Shown: piece after piece, positions 23,840 through 32,189 of the stretch | Layout of the letters: each line of letters begins with the position of its first letter | Numbering within the stretch: the first letter of the stretch is position 1 | Assembly: GCF_024584515.1 (NCBI RefSeq) | Contig: NZ_CP102173.1 | Span: forward strand, 1,240,001 to 1,304,000 | Length of the DNA stretch: 64,000 nt | From: Aeromicrobium wangtongii | GTDB lineage: Bacteria > Actinomycetota > Actinomycetes > Propionibacteriales > Nocardioidaceae | Direction: 5' to 3' | Translations under genes and position numbers: made by a program | The notes under the pieces: generated by a model | The model's input: only the letters and a program-made list of their open reading frames with translations | Told to the model about the DNA's origin: nothing | Databases searched by the model: none

Positions 23840-25147
23840 CTACGCGCTGGTCGCCAGCTCCTCGAGGCGGCGAGCCTGCTCCTCGCGCTTGGCGCGACGC
23901 AGCGCCTTGCTCTCGGGGCTGTTGCCGATCTTGTACGGGTCGCTGGGCTTCTTGCCGAGCTTGGCCAGCTGGCGCACGACGCTGCCGAGCTGCTTGGACA
24001 GGCGGCCGGTGTTGTAGTGCAGGCCGTACTTCTCCACCAGCCGGTTGACGTCCTCGGCGACCTCGGGGTAGCGACGCGCCGGGATGTCGGGGAACAGGTG
24101 GTGCTCGATCTGGTAGCTCAGGTTGCCGGTCATGAGGTGGAACAGCTTGCCGCCGGTGATGTTGGCCGAGCCGAGCAGCTGGCGCAGGTACCACTGGCCG
24201 CGGTTCTCGTTCTGCGCGTCCTCCTCCTTGAACGTCTCCACCTCGGCGGGGAAGTGGCCGCAGAAGATGATCAGGAACGTCCACACGTTGCGGATCACGT
24301 TGGCCGCGACGTTCGCGCCCAGGATCGCGACCGGGGCCCACCAGCCGACGAACGGCACCAGGGCCAGGCCCAGCGCGGGCCACGCGATGTAGTCCTTGAA
24401 GACCTGCTTGCGGATCTTCTTGAACGCGCGCTTCTTGCGTCCCTCGAAGTCCTCCTTGGAGATCTTGCCGTGGAGGTACTGGTCGAGCTCGACGCCGTGG
24501 TACATGATGCCCCACTCGAACACCATCATCAGCGCGGTCGCGAGCGGCAGGTTGAAGCGGTGGCTGGGGTACCACGGCTGGTCCTCGTCGATGCGGAACA
24601 TGTTGTAGCCGATGTCCCGGTCCATGCCGTGGATGTTGGTGTACGTGTGGTGGATGTAGTTGTGGCCGTGCTTCCAGTCCTGCGACGGGGCGATGTTGTC
24701 CCACTCGTAGCGGGCGCCGTCGATCATCGGATCGTTCATCCAGTCGTACTGGCCGTGCATGACGTTGTGGCCGATCTCCATGTTGTCGATGATCTTGGCC
24801 ACGGCGAGCGAACCGACGCCGGCGATGAACGCGGGCGGGAAGAACGGCATGAAGATGCCGACGCGTCCCAGCACCTCGGCGCCCTTCTGGACCCGGATCA
24901 CCCGGCGGATGTAGTCGGCGTCGGGCTGGCCGAGGTCGTCGAGCACGCGCTGGCGGACGGCGTCGAGCTCGCGGCCGAACTCCTCGAGCTGCTCGTACGT
25001 CATGTACTCAAGACCGATCGTCGCCGGCTTGTCGGAGGTCGGGCTGATCAGCGACAGGGGAGCGGCGTTGTGCTTGCTCGCGCTGCGGGGCTCGATGGGC
25101 TTGCTCTTGACGAACTTGCGGGCGATGGCGGTCGTGAGTGCGGCCAT
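23840..25147 (-). CDS. Membrane fatty acid desaturase (DesA3-like)
   Basis: This 435-aa protein introduces double bonds into acyl chains using O2 and electrons from a partner reductase. The three histidine boxes of membrane di-iron desaturases are HNVMHGQ, HNYIHHTYTN and QIEHHLFPDI. Hydrophobic segments lie around IFMPFFPPAFIAGVGSLAVA, LATALMMVFEWGIMY and WPALGLALVPFVGWWAPVAI. The overall layout matches mycobacterial DesA3, whose reductase partner is also encoded next door. The gene starts 14 bp after the reductase stop, and both are probably repressed by the divergent TetR protein. Confidence 0.92.
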   Translation of the reverse strand: MAALTTAIARKFVKSKPIEPRSASKHNAAPLSLISPTSDKPATIGLEYMTYEQLEEFGRELDAVRQRVLDDLGQPDADYIRRVIRVQKGAEVLGRVGIFMPFFPPAFIAGVGSLAVAKIIDNMEIGHNVMHGQYDWMNDPMIDGARYEWDNIAPSQDWKHGHNYIHHTYTNIHGMDRDIGYNMFRIDEDQPWYPSHRFNLPLATALMMVFEWGIMYHGVELDQYLHGKISKEDFEGRKKRAFKKIRKQVFKDYIAWPALGLALVPFVGWWAPVAILGANVAANVIRNVWTFLIIFCGHFPAEVETFKEEDAQNENRGQWYLRQLLGSANITGGKLFHLMTGNLSYQIEHHLFPDIPARRYPEVAEDVNRLVEKYGLHYNTGRLSKQLGSVVRQLAKLGKKPSDPYKIGNSPESKALRRAKREEQARRLEELATSA

Positions 25148-25161
25148 GGTTTCTCCTTGGC

Positions 25162-26250
25162 TCAGAGGGCGACGTTGACGTCGCCGATGGGGACCTGAAC
25201 ACAGATCTTGATGGTCTCGTCGGTGGTGGCGTTGACCTCACCGCTGACGACGTGCCGGACGGCACCGCTGTTCTTCTTGACGGCGCAGGTGTTGCAGACG
25301 CCCATGCGGCAGCCGAAATCGGGCTGCAGTCCCGCGTTCTCGGCCTGCTCGAGGATCGTGGCGCCGGTGTTGAACGCCTCCATCTTCGAGTCGTCGAACG
25401 ACAGCATGCCGGTGGCATCGGCTGCGTCCAGGTCGACGGACGGAACCTTGAAGTACTCCATGCGGAGCTGGTCTGCGGCGCCGAGTTCGGCGTACGTGTC
25501 GCGCACGGAGGCGATGAGCCCGGCCGGTCCGCACGCGAAGGTCAATGTGCTGACCGGGTCGACCCCGAGGTGCTTGAGGTGGTCGATGTGGAAGCGTCCT
25601 GCCAGCTCGGCACCCGGGGCGGGCTGGCGCGTGTAGACGCGGACGATGCGGAAGTCGGTGGTGGCGTCGATGTCGTCGAGCTCGTCGGTGAACATCTCGT
25701 CGTCACGGCTGCGGGCGTAGTGCAGGAAGGTGACCTGACCGGTGTGGCCCTTGTCGCGCAGGGTGCGCAGCATCGACATGACCGGCGTGACGCCCGATCC
25801 GCCGCTGATCAGCAGCACGGAGTCGGGAACCTGCTGGGGGAGGACGAACTCGCCCTCGGCCTGCGACAGGTAGACGATCGTGCCCGGCTCGAGCTCCTTG
25901 TGCAGGAACTGCGAGACGTAGCCGTCGGGGTGGGCCTTCACCGAGACGCTGAAGGTGCCCTTCTTGGCGGTGCTGGAGCTGGAGACCGAGAAGACGCGGA
26001 CGCGGCGCTTGCCGTCGACCTCGACCCCGAACTGCACGTGCTGGCCGGGGACGAAGCCTTCCCAGGCGCCATTGGGCCGCAGCACGACGGTGCTGGCGGC
26101 GCCGGTCTCACGGCGCACCTCGAGCACCTTGGCGCGGACGTTGCCCGCCGCCAGCATGGGGTGGATCTGCTCGAGGTAGTGATCCACGGTGAACGGGGAG
26201 GTCAACGAGGCGACGGGGCGCGAGGTGAGTGCCTTGCGGATGATGCCCAT
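25162..26250 (-). CDS. Ferredoxin/FNR-type reductase, electron donor to the desaturase
   Basis: This 362-aa protein starts MGIIRKALTSRPVASLTSPF at the ATG at 26250, 5-6 nt after AGGAGG. The longer frame to 26355 would run through the operator. It has an FAD-binding RVRVFSVSSSSTAKKGTFSV, an NAD(P)-binding VLLISGGSGVTPVMSMLR and CGPAGL. A C-terminal [2Fe-2S] ferredoxin domain holds CRMGVCNTC and a final ICVQVP cysteine. It passes electrons from NAD(P)H to the desaturase di-iron centre, like mycobacterial Rv3230c with DesA3 or Pseudomonas DesC with DesB. Confidence 0.92.
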   Translation of the reverse strand: MGIIRKALTSRPVASLTSPFTVDHYLEQIHPMLAAGNVRAKVLEVRRETGAASTVVLRPNGAWEGFVPGQHVQFGVEVDGKRRVRVFSVSSSSTAKKGTFSVSVKAHPDGYVSQFLHKELEPGTIVYLSQAEGEFVLPQQVPDSVLLISGGSGVTPVMSMLRTLRDKGHTGQVTFLHYARSRDDEMFTDELDDIDATTDFRIVRVYTRQPAPGAELAGRFHIDHLKHLGVDPVSTLTFACGPAGLIASVRDTYAELGAADQLRMEYFKVPSVDLDAADATGMLSFDDSKMEAFNTGATILEQAENAGLQPDFGCRMGVCNTCAVKKNSGAVRHVVSGEVNATTDETIKICVQVPIGDVNVAL

Positions 26251-26267
26251 GGACGCCTCCTGACTGG

Positions 26268-26291
26268 TTGAGTGAACGTCCGTGCACTCAA
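26268..26291. promoter_or_regulatory. DesT/TetR-like operator before the reductase-desaturase operon
   Basis: TTGAGTG (26268-26274) and CACTCAA (26285-26291) frame an 18-bp near-palindrome, AGTGAACGTCCGTGCACT (26271-26288). It resembles the DesT box of Pseudomonas (AGTGAACGCTTGTTGACT, from memory). It ends 17 bp before the reductase ATG, where a bound repressor would block transcription. Confidence 0.65.
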
Positions 26292-26356
26292 AGTCTGCAC
26301 GAGACGCGCGCGAACCGCAACAGACACGCCGAGTGACCTGTCGCACGACCGACACA

Positions 26357-26373
26357 AGTGTTCACCGAACGCT
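26357..26373. promoter_or_regulatory. Second palindrome in front of the TetR gene
   Basis: AGTGTTC (26357-26363), 3 nt, GAACGCT (26367-26373): a 7-bp dyad with one mismatch sharing the AGTG/GAACG elements of the other operator. It ends 18 bp before the TetR ATG and probably mediates autorepression. Confidence 0.5.
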
Positions 26374-26391
26374 GCGCGATACCCTCTCTTC

Positions 26392-27024
26392 ATGACCGAG
26401 TCCGCGCAGGTCGCCTCGCGCCAGGAGCAGAAGGAGCGCACACGTCAGGCGATCCTCGCTGCGGCGCTCGAGCTCACGCAGACCCAGGGATTCGCGCAGA
26501 TCAGCCTGCGTCAGGTCGCGCGGCACGCGGGGATCGTCCCGACCGCGTTCTACCGGCACTTCGAGTCGATGGACGAGCTGGGGCTCGCGCTGGTCGAGCA
26601 GTCGTTCTCGACGCTGCGGCGGATGATCCGCGATGCGCAGCGCGATCCGAAGGTGTTCGACAACATCATCGACGCCGCGGCCGACATCCTGGTCGAGGCG
26701 GTCAAGCACAGCAAGGCGCACTTCGCCTTCGTGGCCCGCGAACGCGTCGGCGGGTCCGAGGCCGTGAGCCGGGCGATCCGGCACGAGCTGGACCTGTTCG
26801 TCAGCGAGCTCGCGGTGGTGCTGGCGCGGCTGCCCAACATCGAGAACTGGTCCAGCGACGACGTGCAGATGGTGTCACGGCTGTTCGTCCGCAACATGGT
26901 CTCGAATGCCGAGGAGGTCGTCGAGATGCCGGACGGGCGCCCTGACCTCGAAGAGAGCATCAAGGAGGGCGCCCGGCGTCAGATGCGTCTGATCGTTGTC
27001 GGCTTCCGCGACTGGAGGAGCTGA
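26392..27024 (+). CDS. TetR-family regulator, DesT-like
   Basis: This 210-aa protein starts MTESAQVASRQEQKERTRQA. The N-terminal helix-turn-helix reads ISLRQVARHAGIVPTAFYRH followed by FESMDELGLALVEQ. This 'GIVPxAFYRHF' form is characteristic of DesT-like regulators of fatty-acid desaturation, which sense the acyl-CoA saturation ratio. The rest is a helical ligand-binding domain. It is transcribed divergently from the reductase-desaturase operon, and the shared intergenic region holds two related palindromes. It therefore probably represses that operon and itself. Confidence 0.88.
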   Translation: MTESAQVASRQEQKERTRQAILAAALELTQTQGFAQISLRQVARHAGIVPTAFYRHFESMDELGLALVEQSFSTLRRMIRDAQRDPKVFDNIIDAAADILVEAVKHSKAHFAFVARERVGGSEAVSRAIRHELDLFVSELAVVLARLPNIENWSSDDVQMVSRLFVRNMVSNAEEVVEMPDGRPDLEESIKEGARRQMRLIVVGFRDWRS

Positions 27025-27033
27025 GCGCTCGGC

Positions 27034-27447
27034 TCAGCTGGAGCTTGCGACCTGACGGGCGCCGTAGGTGTCCTGTGCGGCGGTGGCCAGGTTGTCCAGG
27101 GCGCGCTTGAACACGTCGTCGCCCAGGGAGTCCTCGAGCTCCTGCAGGTGCTCCTCGTCGGCGGTGAAGTCGGCCGACCAGGTGACGTACGAGACCGCCA
27201 GTCCGGCGTCCTCGACGAGGATCGTCGCGCGGTGGTTCGCGATCGGGAACGGCGGGTCGGGCATGTGGTACGACAGCGTCTTGCCGGCGTCGTCCTTCTC
27301 CAGGATCGTCACGACCAGATCGGCGGGAGCCTCGGGGCCGTCGGCGTAGATGCGGAGCTTGGGGTGCCACTGCGCGAAGTCGTTGACCAACGACCAGACA
27401 TCCTCAGAGGGTGCGGCGACAAACGTGCGACGGGAGATGCGGGGCAT
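27034..27447 (-). CDS. SRPBCC (START-like) family protein
   Basis: This 137-aa protein starts MPRISRRTFVAAPSEDVWSL with VNDFAQWHPKL, the usual beginning of polyketide-cyclase/START-like proteins (first strand, then helix with W.....F..W). Further strands SYHMPDPPFPIANHRATILV and AVSYVTWSADFTADEEHLQE lead to a long C-terminal helix. These proteins bind small hydrophobic ligands; the ligand is unknown. It converges on the TetR gene (9 bp between stops) and diverges from the 27552 gene. Confidence 0.85.
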   Translation of the reverse strand: MPRISRRTFVAAPSEDVWSLVNDFAQWHPKLRIYADGPEAPADLVVTILEKDDAGKTLSYHMPDPPFPIANHRATILVEDAGLAVSYVTWSADFTADEEHLQELEDSLGDDVFKRALDNLATAAQDTYGARQVASSS

Positions 27448-27551
27448 GGACGTCCTCTGGTGCGACAGTTCGGTATCAGGTCATTGAACCTCTAACGAGG
27501 CCTGATTGCCCCATTGTGGCAGTGAGTCATTTCTCACTCGAAGGAGCACTC

Positions 27552-28472
27552 ATGACCGATCGCCATCTCATCGTCGGTGCCGGGCCGGTCGGCCGGCACG
27601 TGGCGCACCTGCTGACCGCACGAGGAGCCGAGGTCGTCGTGGCGACACGCTCGGGTTCGGACAGCGGCGTTGCCGGTGTGACGCACCGGCAGCTCGACGC
27701 CTCCGACCCGGACGCCCTGAGCGCGGCCGCCGAGGGTGCGTCCGCCCTCTACAACTGCGCGAACCCGCCGGACTACACGACGTGGGACACGGCGTGGCCG
27801 CCGCTGGCGGCCTCGTTGCTGACCGCGGCCGAGCGGTCCGGTGCGGTGTACGCGATCACCGGAAACCTGTATCCGTACGGCCCGGTCGTCGGTCCGATGC
27901 ACGAGGCGCTGCCGGATGCGGCGACCGACCACAAGGGCGTCCTGCGGGCCAGGATGTGGGCCGATGCAAAGGCGCTGCACGACGCCGGGCGCATCCGCGC
28001 GGTGGAGGTGCGCGGCTCGGACTACGTGGGCTCGGGCGTCGGCGAGAACGGGCACGTCACTCGCCAGCTGCCGGGGATGCTGGCCGGCAAGCGGGCCTGG
28101 GTCGTCGGCCGCAAGGACCAGCCGCACACGTTCACCGACGTCCTCGACGCGGCACGGCTGCTCGTCGCGGCGGCGGACGACAGCTCCGCCCACGGCCGGT
28201 TGTGGCACGTGCCGAGCAATCCGCCCCGCACCCAGGAGCAGGCGCTGACCGACGTCATGGCCGTCCTGGACCGTCCGGCTCCGAAGGTGTCGGCGATCCC
28301 GACGCCGTTGCTGCGACTGGGGTCGCGGTTCGCTCCGATGGCCCGCGAGATCGCAGACCTGGCCTACCAGTGGGAGCGGCCCTACGTCCTGGACGACTCC
28401 GCGGCGCGCACGCACTTCGCGATGGAACCCACGCCGTGGGACGAGGTGTGCCGCAGGACCGCAGGACTGTGA
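27552..28472 (+). CDS. NAD-dependent epimerase/dehydratase-like SDR protein
   Basis: This 306-aa protein starts MTDRHLIVGAGPVGRHVAHL, with GAAGGAGC 6 nt before the ATG. It has a Rossmann fold with GAGPVG and an extended-SDR body (ALYNCANPPDYTTWDTAWPP, VYAITGNLYPYGPVVGPMHE, VRGSDYVGSGVGENG). The Tyr-x3-Lys typical of active SDRs is not clear: the Tyr in NLYPYG is present, but no Lys at the fourth position. It may be an atypical or regulatory (NmrA-like) member. A small palindrome AGTGAG-6-CTCACT (27521-27538) precedes it. Its stop is 2 bp from the stop of the GNAT gene. Confidence 0.8.
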   Translation: MTDRHLIVGAGPVGRHVAHLLTARGAEVVVATRSGSDSGVAGVTHRQLDASDPDALSAAAEGASALYNCANPPDYTTWDTAWPPLAASLLTAAERSGAVYAITGNLYPYGPVVGPMHEALPDAATDHKGVLRARMWADAKALHDAGRIRAVEVRGSDYVGSGVGENGHVTRQLPGMLAGKRAWVVGRKDQPHTFTDVLDAARLLVAAADDSSAHGRLWHVPSNPPRTQEQALTDVMAVLDRPAPKVSAIPTPLLRLGSRFAPMAREIADLAYQWERPYVLDDSAARTHFAMEPTPWDEVCRRTAGL

Positions 28473-28474
28473 GC

Positions 28475-29119
28475 TCAGGCGCCCATCAGCGACAGCATCT
28501 CCAGGCGGGTCTGCCATCCCAGGCTCGTGTAGAGCGGGCGCCCCTGCGCGCTGGCGGCGAGCACCCCGTGGGTGGCTCCGCGCCCCATGGCCTGGGCCGT
28601 GAGCGTGGCCATGACGTGCCGGCCGAGTCCTCTGCGCTGGAAGGCCGGCGTGGTCTCGATGCGGTCGAAGGTCGCGACCTGGCCCAGCACGGCGACGGTT
28701 CCGTTAGCGGCCACGGACGTTCCCGATTCCAGTGTGTACGTCACGGAGTGGTCATCCACGTCCCAGCGGAACGTCAGGTCCGCCTCCAGTGGCGGCACCG
28801 GCAGGTCGACCAGGTGGGTCGACATCAGTGCCTCGTCGTCACGGTCCAGCCGCACGCTCGCCGGCCGAGGGGCCGTCAGATAGGGGCCGACGTCGTGGGC
28901 GGCGACCGTCAGCATCGCGCGCGGGTCGCCATCGATGTGCCGCATGAGCTCCAGGAAGCGGTCGACGCCAGGCTCGACGCACACCAGCTCGGTCTCCCGG
29001 CTGGGCGAGCCCACGTGGACCAGCGGCCAGCCGTCCAGCTCGCTCGCCTCGATGCCGCGGAGGTGCGTCCACGTGGCGATCCACTGGTCGTTGAGGTTGC
29101 GGACGTCATTCAGGGCCAT
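28475..29119 (-). CDS. GNAT-family N-acetyltransferase
   Basis: This 214-aa protein carries the acetyl-CoA-binding loop QRRGLGRHVMATLTAQAMGR (Q/RxxGxG/A motif) and the C-terminal LAASAQGRPLYTSLGWQTRL typical of GNAT enzymes. The first ~120 residues are a less conserved domain (HLRGIEASELDGWPLVHVGS). The acceptor substrate cannot be predicted. It converges on the SDR-like gene and diverges from the STAS gene with an ~85-bp gap. Confidence 0.85.
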   Translation of the reverse strand: MALNDVRNLNDQWIATWTHLRGIEASELDGWPLVHVGSPSRETELVCVEPGVDRFLELMRHIDGDPRAMLTVAAHDVGPYLTAPRPASVRLDRDDEALMSTHLVDLPVPPLEADLTFRWDVDDHSVTYTLESGTSVAANGTVAVLGQVATFDRIETTPAFQRRGLGRHVMATLTAQAMGRGATHGVLAASAQGRPLYTSLGWQTRLEMLSLMGA

Positions 29120-29205
29120 GGTCTCGATTCTCCCAGCTGGCTTTGGCTAGGATCGGACAGCTCGGCCGCACTCCTCGCGGGCGAGACGATGCCTCGGGAG
29201 CCGAC

Positions 29206-29568
29206 ATGACGCAGCAGCTGGACGTGAACGTCCGCCACGACCATGACCACGTCATCATCGACGTGGCCGGTGAGGTGGACATCGAGACGGCCCCCCGGCT
29301 GCGTGAGGTCGTCACCCAGGTGACCGACGACGGTGCCGAGCGTCTGGTCTTCGACCTCTCGAACGTCACGTTCGTCGACTCGGTCGGGCTGGGCGTGTTC
29401 GTCCTGGCCCGCAAGAAGATGCTGCTGCGCCAGGGGACGATCGGCATCGTCGCGCCCACCCGCCGGGTCGTCGCGATCTTCAAGATCGCCGGGCTCGATG
29501 AGCTGTTCCGCGTCCGCCCGAGCCTGACGGCGCTGCTCGCCGAGGACAACCCGGCGGAACCGGCGTAG
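29206..29568 (+). CDS. STAS-domain anti-sigma factor antagonist
   Basis: This 120-aa protein starts MTQQLDVNVRHDHDHVIIDV at the ATG at 29206, after a GGGAG. It is a single STAS domain. The phosphorylatable Ser is S59 in LSNVTFVDSVGLGVFVLARK, in the DSxGLG context of SpoIIAA/RsbV/BldG-like proteins. Unphosphorylated, such proteins bind an anti-sigma kinase and free a sigma factor. No anti-sigma kinase or sigma gene lies next to it, so the partner is elsewhere. Confidence 0.9.
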   Translation: MTQQLDVNVRHDHDHVIIDVAGEVDIETAPRLREVVTQVTDDGAERLVFDLSNVTFVDSVGLGVFVLARKKMLLRQGTIGIVAPTRRVVAIFKIAGLDELFRVRPSLTALLAEDNPAEPA

Positions 29569-29595
29569 CCGGACATCTCGCCCGGGAAAGCAAGT

Positions 29596-29624
29596 GTCCC
29601 CGCGCCGTTGGTGCGGCCGGGGAC
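29596..29624. terminator. Stem-loop between STAS and HxlR genes
   Basis: GTCCCCG (29596-29602) pairs with CGGGGAC (29618-29624). It lies between two convergent stops and is GC-rich without a T-run. Confidence 0.55.
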
Positions 29625-29672
29625 GTTGAGCCCGAAACCGCTAGATAGGGCGGCTCGGAACTGCCACCAAGT

Positions 29673-30071
29673 CTAGCCGACGTCCGGGGGTGGCTGCGCA
29701 GCGCGGGCGTCGAACGAGGTGTGGCTGCGCTCAATGCCCGGATTGTGCTCGACGGCCCACTCGGCCAGCGTCACAGCCGGGGCGATCAGCGTGCGGCCGG
29801 TTGCCGTGAGCTCGTACTCGACGCGCGGGGGCACCTCGGCGTGGACGGTGCGGGTGACGAGACCGTCGCGCTCCAGGAGGCGCAGGGTGCGGGTCAGCAT
29901 CCGCTGGGAGACCCCCGGGATGCGCTGCTGCAGCTCGGTGAACCGCATGCTCCCGCCCTCGAGCGTGGCGACGACCAGCAGGGTCCACTTGTTGCCGATG
30001 CGGTCGAGGATGCTGCGGATCGCGCGGCCTCCGTCGCCGCGGATCAGGCAGGTCTTCTCATAGCTGGACAT
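29673..30071 (-). CDS. HxlR-family winged-helix regulator
   Basis: This 132-aa protein uses the ATG at 30071 (MSSYEKTCLIRGDGGRAIRS), 4 nt after GGGAGA. HxlR signatures are ILDRIGNKWTLLVVATLEGG, RFTELQQRIPGVSQRMLTRT with LRLLERDGLV, and VEYELTATGRTL with LAEWAVEH. The N-terminal Cys (C7) is in the position used by thiol/quinone-sensing HxlR proteins such as YodB. It is divergent from a DoxX-like gene, a frequent partner, and probably represses it. Confidence 0.9.
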   Translation of the reverse strand: MSSYEKTCLIRGDGGRAIRSILDRIGNKWTLLVVATLEGGSMRFTELQQRIPGVSQRMLTRTLRLLERDGLVTRTVHAEVPPRVEYELTATGRTLIAPAVTLAEWAVEHNPGIERSHTSFDARAAQPPPDVG

Positions 30072-30088
30072 CGGCTCTCCCACGGTCA

Positions 30089-30156
30089 GGCACACCGGTG
30101 TGCCTTTTGTACGGGTCCTGATTGTCACTCATGATGATGCCACTTACCACTCGTAA
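30089..30156. promoter_or_regulatory. Candidate operators between HxlR and DoxX genes
   Basis: Two dyads lie in the 99-bp divergent region. One is a perfect 16-bp palindrome GGCACACCGGTGTGCC (30089-30104) near the HxlR start. The other is TTAC-5 nt-GTAA (30144-30156), 14 bp before the DoxX ATG. The second resembles operators of HxlR-type repressors. Confidence 0.45.
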
Positions 30157-30170
30157 CCATCGGAGCGCTC

Positions 30171-30533
30171 ATGACCATCGCCTACTGGATCCTTGCGGGT
30201 CTGCTCGCAGTGTTCTACCTCTACGCCGGCGGCAAGAAGATCACCCAGAGCCAGGAGGAGCTCGCCCCGATGATGGGGTGGGTCGACACTGTCCCGATGC
30301 CGGTCGTCCGGGCCCTCGGTGTCGTCGAGGTCCTGGGCGCCGTCGGGCTGATCCTGCCGCCGGCGACCGGCATCGCACCATGGCTGGCGATCGCGGCCGC
30401 TTCGGGGTTCGCCGTGCTCCAAGTCCTCGCGGCCGGACTGCACCTGTCCCGCGGGGAGGCCAAGGACACCGGCCTCAACGCAGCGCTGCTGATCGTCGCG
30501 GTGGCGGCAGCTTGGTTCGCCATGGCGTGGTGA
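30171..30533 (+). CDS. DoxX-like membrane protein
   Basis: This 120-aa protein has four likely membrane helices: YWILAGLLAVFYLYAGGKKI, VRALGVVEVLGAVGLILPPA, PWLAIAAASGFAVLQVLAAG and LNAALLIVAVAAAWFAMAW. The first helix with AGGxK and the second with ExLGAxGLILP are typical of DoxX/DUF4870-like proteins. Family members are linked with redox or thiol stress, but the mechanism here is unknown. It is divergent from the HxlR regulator and likely under its control. Confidence 0.85.
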   Translation: MTIAYWILAGLLAVFYLYAGGKKITQSQEELAPMMGWVDTVPMPVVRALGVVEVLGAVGLILPPATGIAPWLAIAAASGFAVLQVLAAGLHLSRGEAKDTGLNAALLIVAVAAAWFAMAW

Positions 30534-30553
30534 CCCCCGGGGACCGGGCGCAC

Positions 30554-32062
30554 TCACATGCTGCCGGTCTCCAGGTATCGCTGGTGCCAGCTCAGTGCCT
30601 CGCCCATCAGGTGGGGCGTGTGACGGGCGCGCGGGCGCTCGGTCCAGGCCCTCTGCGTGTAGTCCAGCAGGGCGGGCCGGAACGTCGGGTGCGCGCAGCG
30701 CTCGATGATGCGCTCGGCGCGGGCGCGCGGCGAGAGGCCGCGCAGGTCGGCGATGCCGTGCTCGGTGACGATGACGTGGACGTCGTGCTCGGTGTGGTCG
30801 ACATGGCTGACCATCGGCACGATCGCCGAGATGGCCCCGTCCTTGGCGGTCGAGGGCGTCAGGAAGAAGTTCAAGAACGCGTTGCGGGCGAAGTCGCCGC
30901 TGCCGCCGATCCCGTTCATGATGGCGCTGCCCATCACGTGGGTGGAGTTGACGTTGCCGTAGATGTCGGCCTCGAGCAGTCCGTTCATGGCGATGATGCC
31001 GAGGCGCCGCACCAGCTCGGGATGGTTGGAGATCTCCTCGCTGCGCAGCAGGATCCGGCCCTTGTAGGTGTCGATGTTGTCGATGAACCGGCGCGCGCCG
31101 ACATCGGACAGGCCGAAGGACGTCGAGGACGCGGCCCGCAACGTGCCGTTGTCGAGCAGATCGAGCATTCCGTCCTGGATGACCTCGGTGAAGGCCACCA
31201 GGTCGGTGAACTCGCTGTCGCCGAGACCGGCGAGGACGGCATTGGCCACATTGCCCACGCCGGACTGCAGCGGCAGGAGCTCAGGCGGCATCCGGCCGGC
31301 GGCGACCTCGTGCCGCAGGAAGTCCACGACGTGCTCGGCGATCGCGGCCGAGTTCTCATCCGGCGGGCTGAAGGGCGCGTTCCGGTCCGGGCGGTCGGTC
31401 TCGACGATCGCCACGACCTTCTCCGGGTCGATGCGCAGGTACGGCTCGCCGATGCGCTGCATCGGATCGGTCAGCTCGATCGGGCGGCGGTGCGGAGGAA
31501 GCGCCGTCCCGTAGTAGATGTCGTGGAAGCCCTCCAGCCCGCGCGGCTGCCAGCTGTTGACCTCCAGGATGATCCGGTCGGCCTGGTCGAGCCAGGTCTT
31601 GTTGTTGCCGACCGAGCTGCTCGGCACGAGGAGTCCGCCGGGCAGCACGGCCGTCACCTCGACCACCGCGACGTCCAGGTTGCCGTAGAACCCGAACCAC
31701 ATGTGCTGCGCGGAGTGGCTCAGGTGGGCATCGACGTAGTCGACCTCGCCGAGGTTGATCAACGAGCGCATCGTCGGGTCGGAGTTGTAGGGCAGCCGGG
31801 TCGAGACCCCGTGGGCCTCGGCGAGGACACCGTCGGCGTCGGGCGCGGTCGAGGCACCCGACCACAGTCCGATGCGGAACTGCTCGCCACGGCCGTGCGC
31901 ATCCACCATCGCGTCGTGCAGCGCGGCCGGAACCGCCTTGGGGTAGCCCGCTCCGGTGAATCCGCTGATGCCGACGTTGTCGCCGTCATTGATCAGCGCG
32001 GCGGCTGCCTGCGCGGACGTGATGCGGGCTCGCAGGACGGGGCACGTGATGCGGTCTGACAT
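30554..32062 (-). CDS. Acetyl-CoA hydrolase/transferase family (succinyl- or propionyl-CoA:acetate/succinate CoA-transferase)
   Basis: This 502-aa protein starts MSDRITCPVLRARITSAQAA. Motifs of family I CoA-transferases are NVGISGFTGAGYPKAVP, NSDPTMRSLINLGEVDY, VEVTAVLPGGLLVPSSSVGN, VAFTEVIQDGMLDLLDNG (catalytic Glu in FTEVIQDGM), SNHPELVRRLGIIAMN, GIGGSGDFARNAFLNFF and VTEHGIADLRGLSPRARAE. It moves CoA between short acids such as acetate, succinate or propionate in the cytoplasm. The exact pair is not readable. The start has no evident Shine-Dalgarno sequence. It is divergent from the riboswitch-nrd operon. Confidence 0.92.
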   Translation of the reverse strand: MSDRITCPVLRARITSAQAAAALINDGDNVGISGFTGAGYPKAVPAALHDAMVDAHGRGEQFRIGLWSGASTAPDADGVLAEAHGVSTRLPYNSDPTMRSLINLGEVDYVDAHLSHSAQHMWFGFYGNLDVAVVEVTAVLPGGLLVPSSSVGNNKTWLDQADRIILEVNSWQPRGLEGFHDIYYGTALPPHRRPIELTDPMQRIGEPYLRIDPEKVVAIVETDRPDRNAPFSPPDENSAAIAEHVVDFLRHEVAAGRMPPELLPLQSGVGNVANAVLAGLGDSEFTDLVAFTEVIQDGMLDLLDNGTLRAASSTSFGLSDVGARRFIDNIDTYKGRILLRSEEISNHPELVRRLGIIAMNGLLEADIYGNVNSTHVMGSAIMNGIGGSGDFARNAFLNFFLTPSTAKDGAISAIVPMVSHVDHTEHDVHVIVTEHGIADLRGLSPRARAERIIERCAHPTFRPALLDYTQRAWTERPRARHTPHLMGEALSWHQRYLETGSM

Positions 32063-32189
32063 GACAACATTCTGGTGGGTGGGGTCGCGGGCTTGGATCC
32101 CGGTCCCTCGCCTGCGATCGCAGCACTGCGTGCTAGGGGCACCTGCGGCACCCCACATGTGGGGGGTTACACCGATGTGGTTTCCATAT

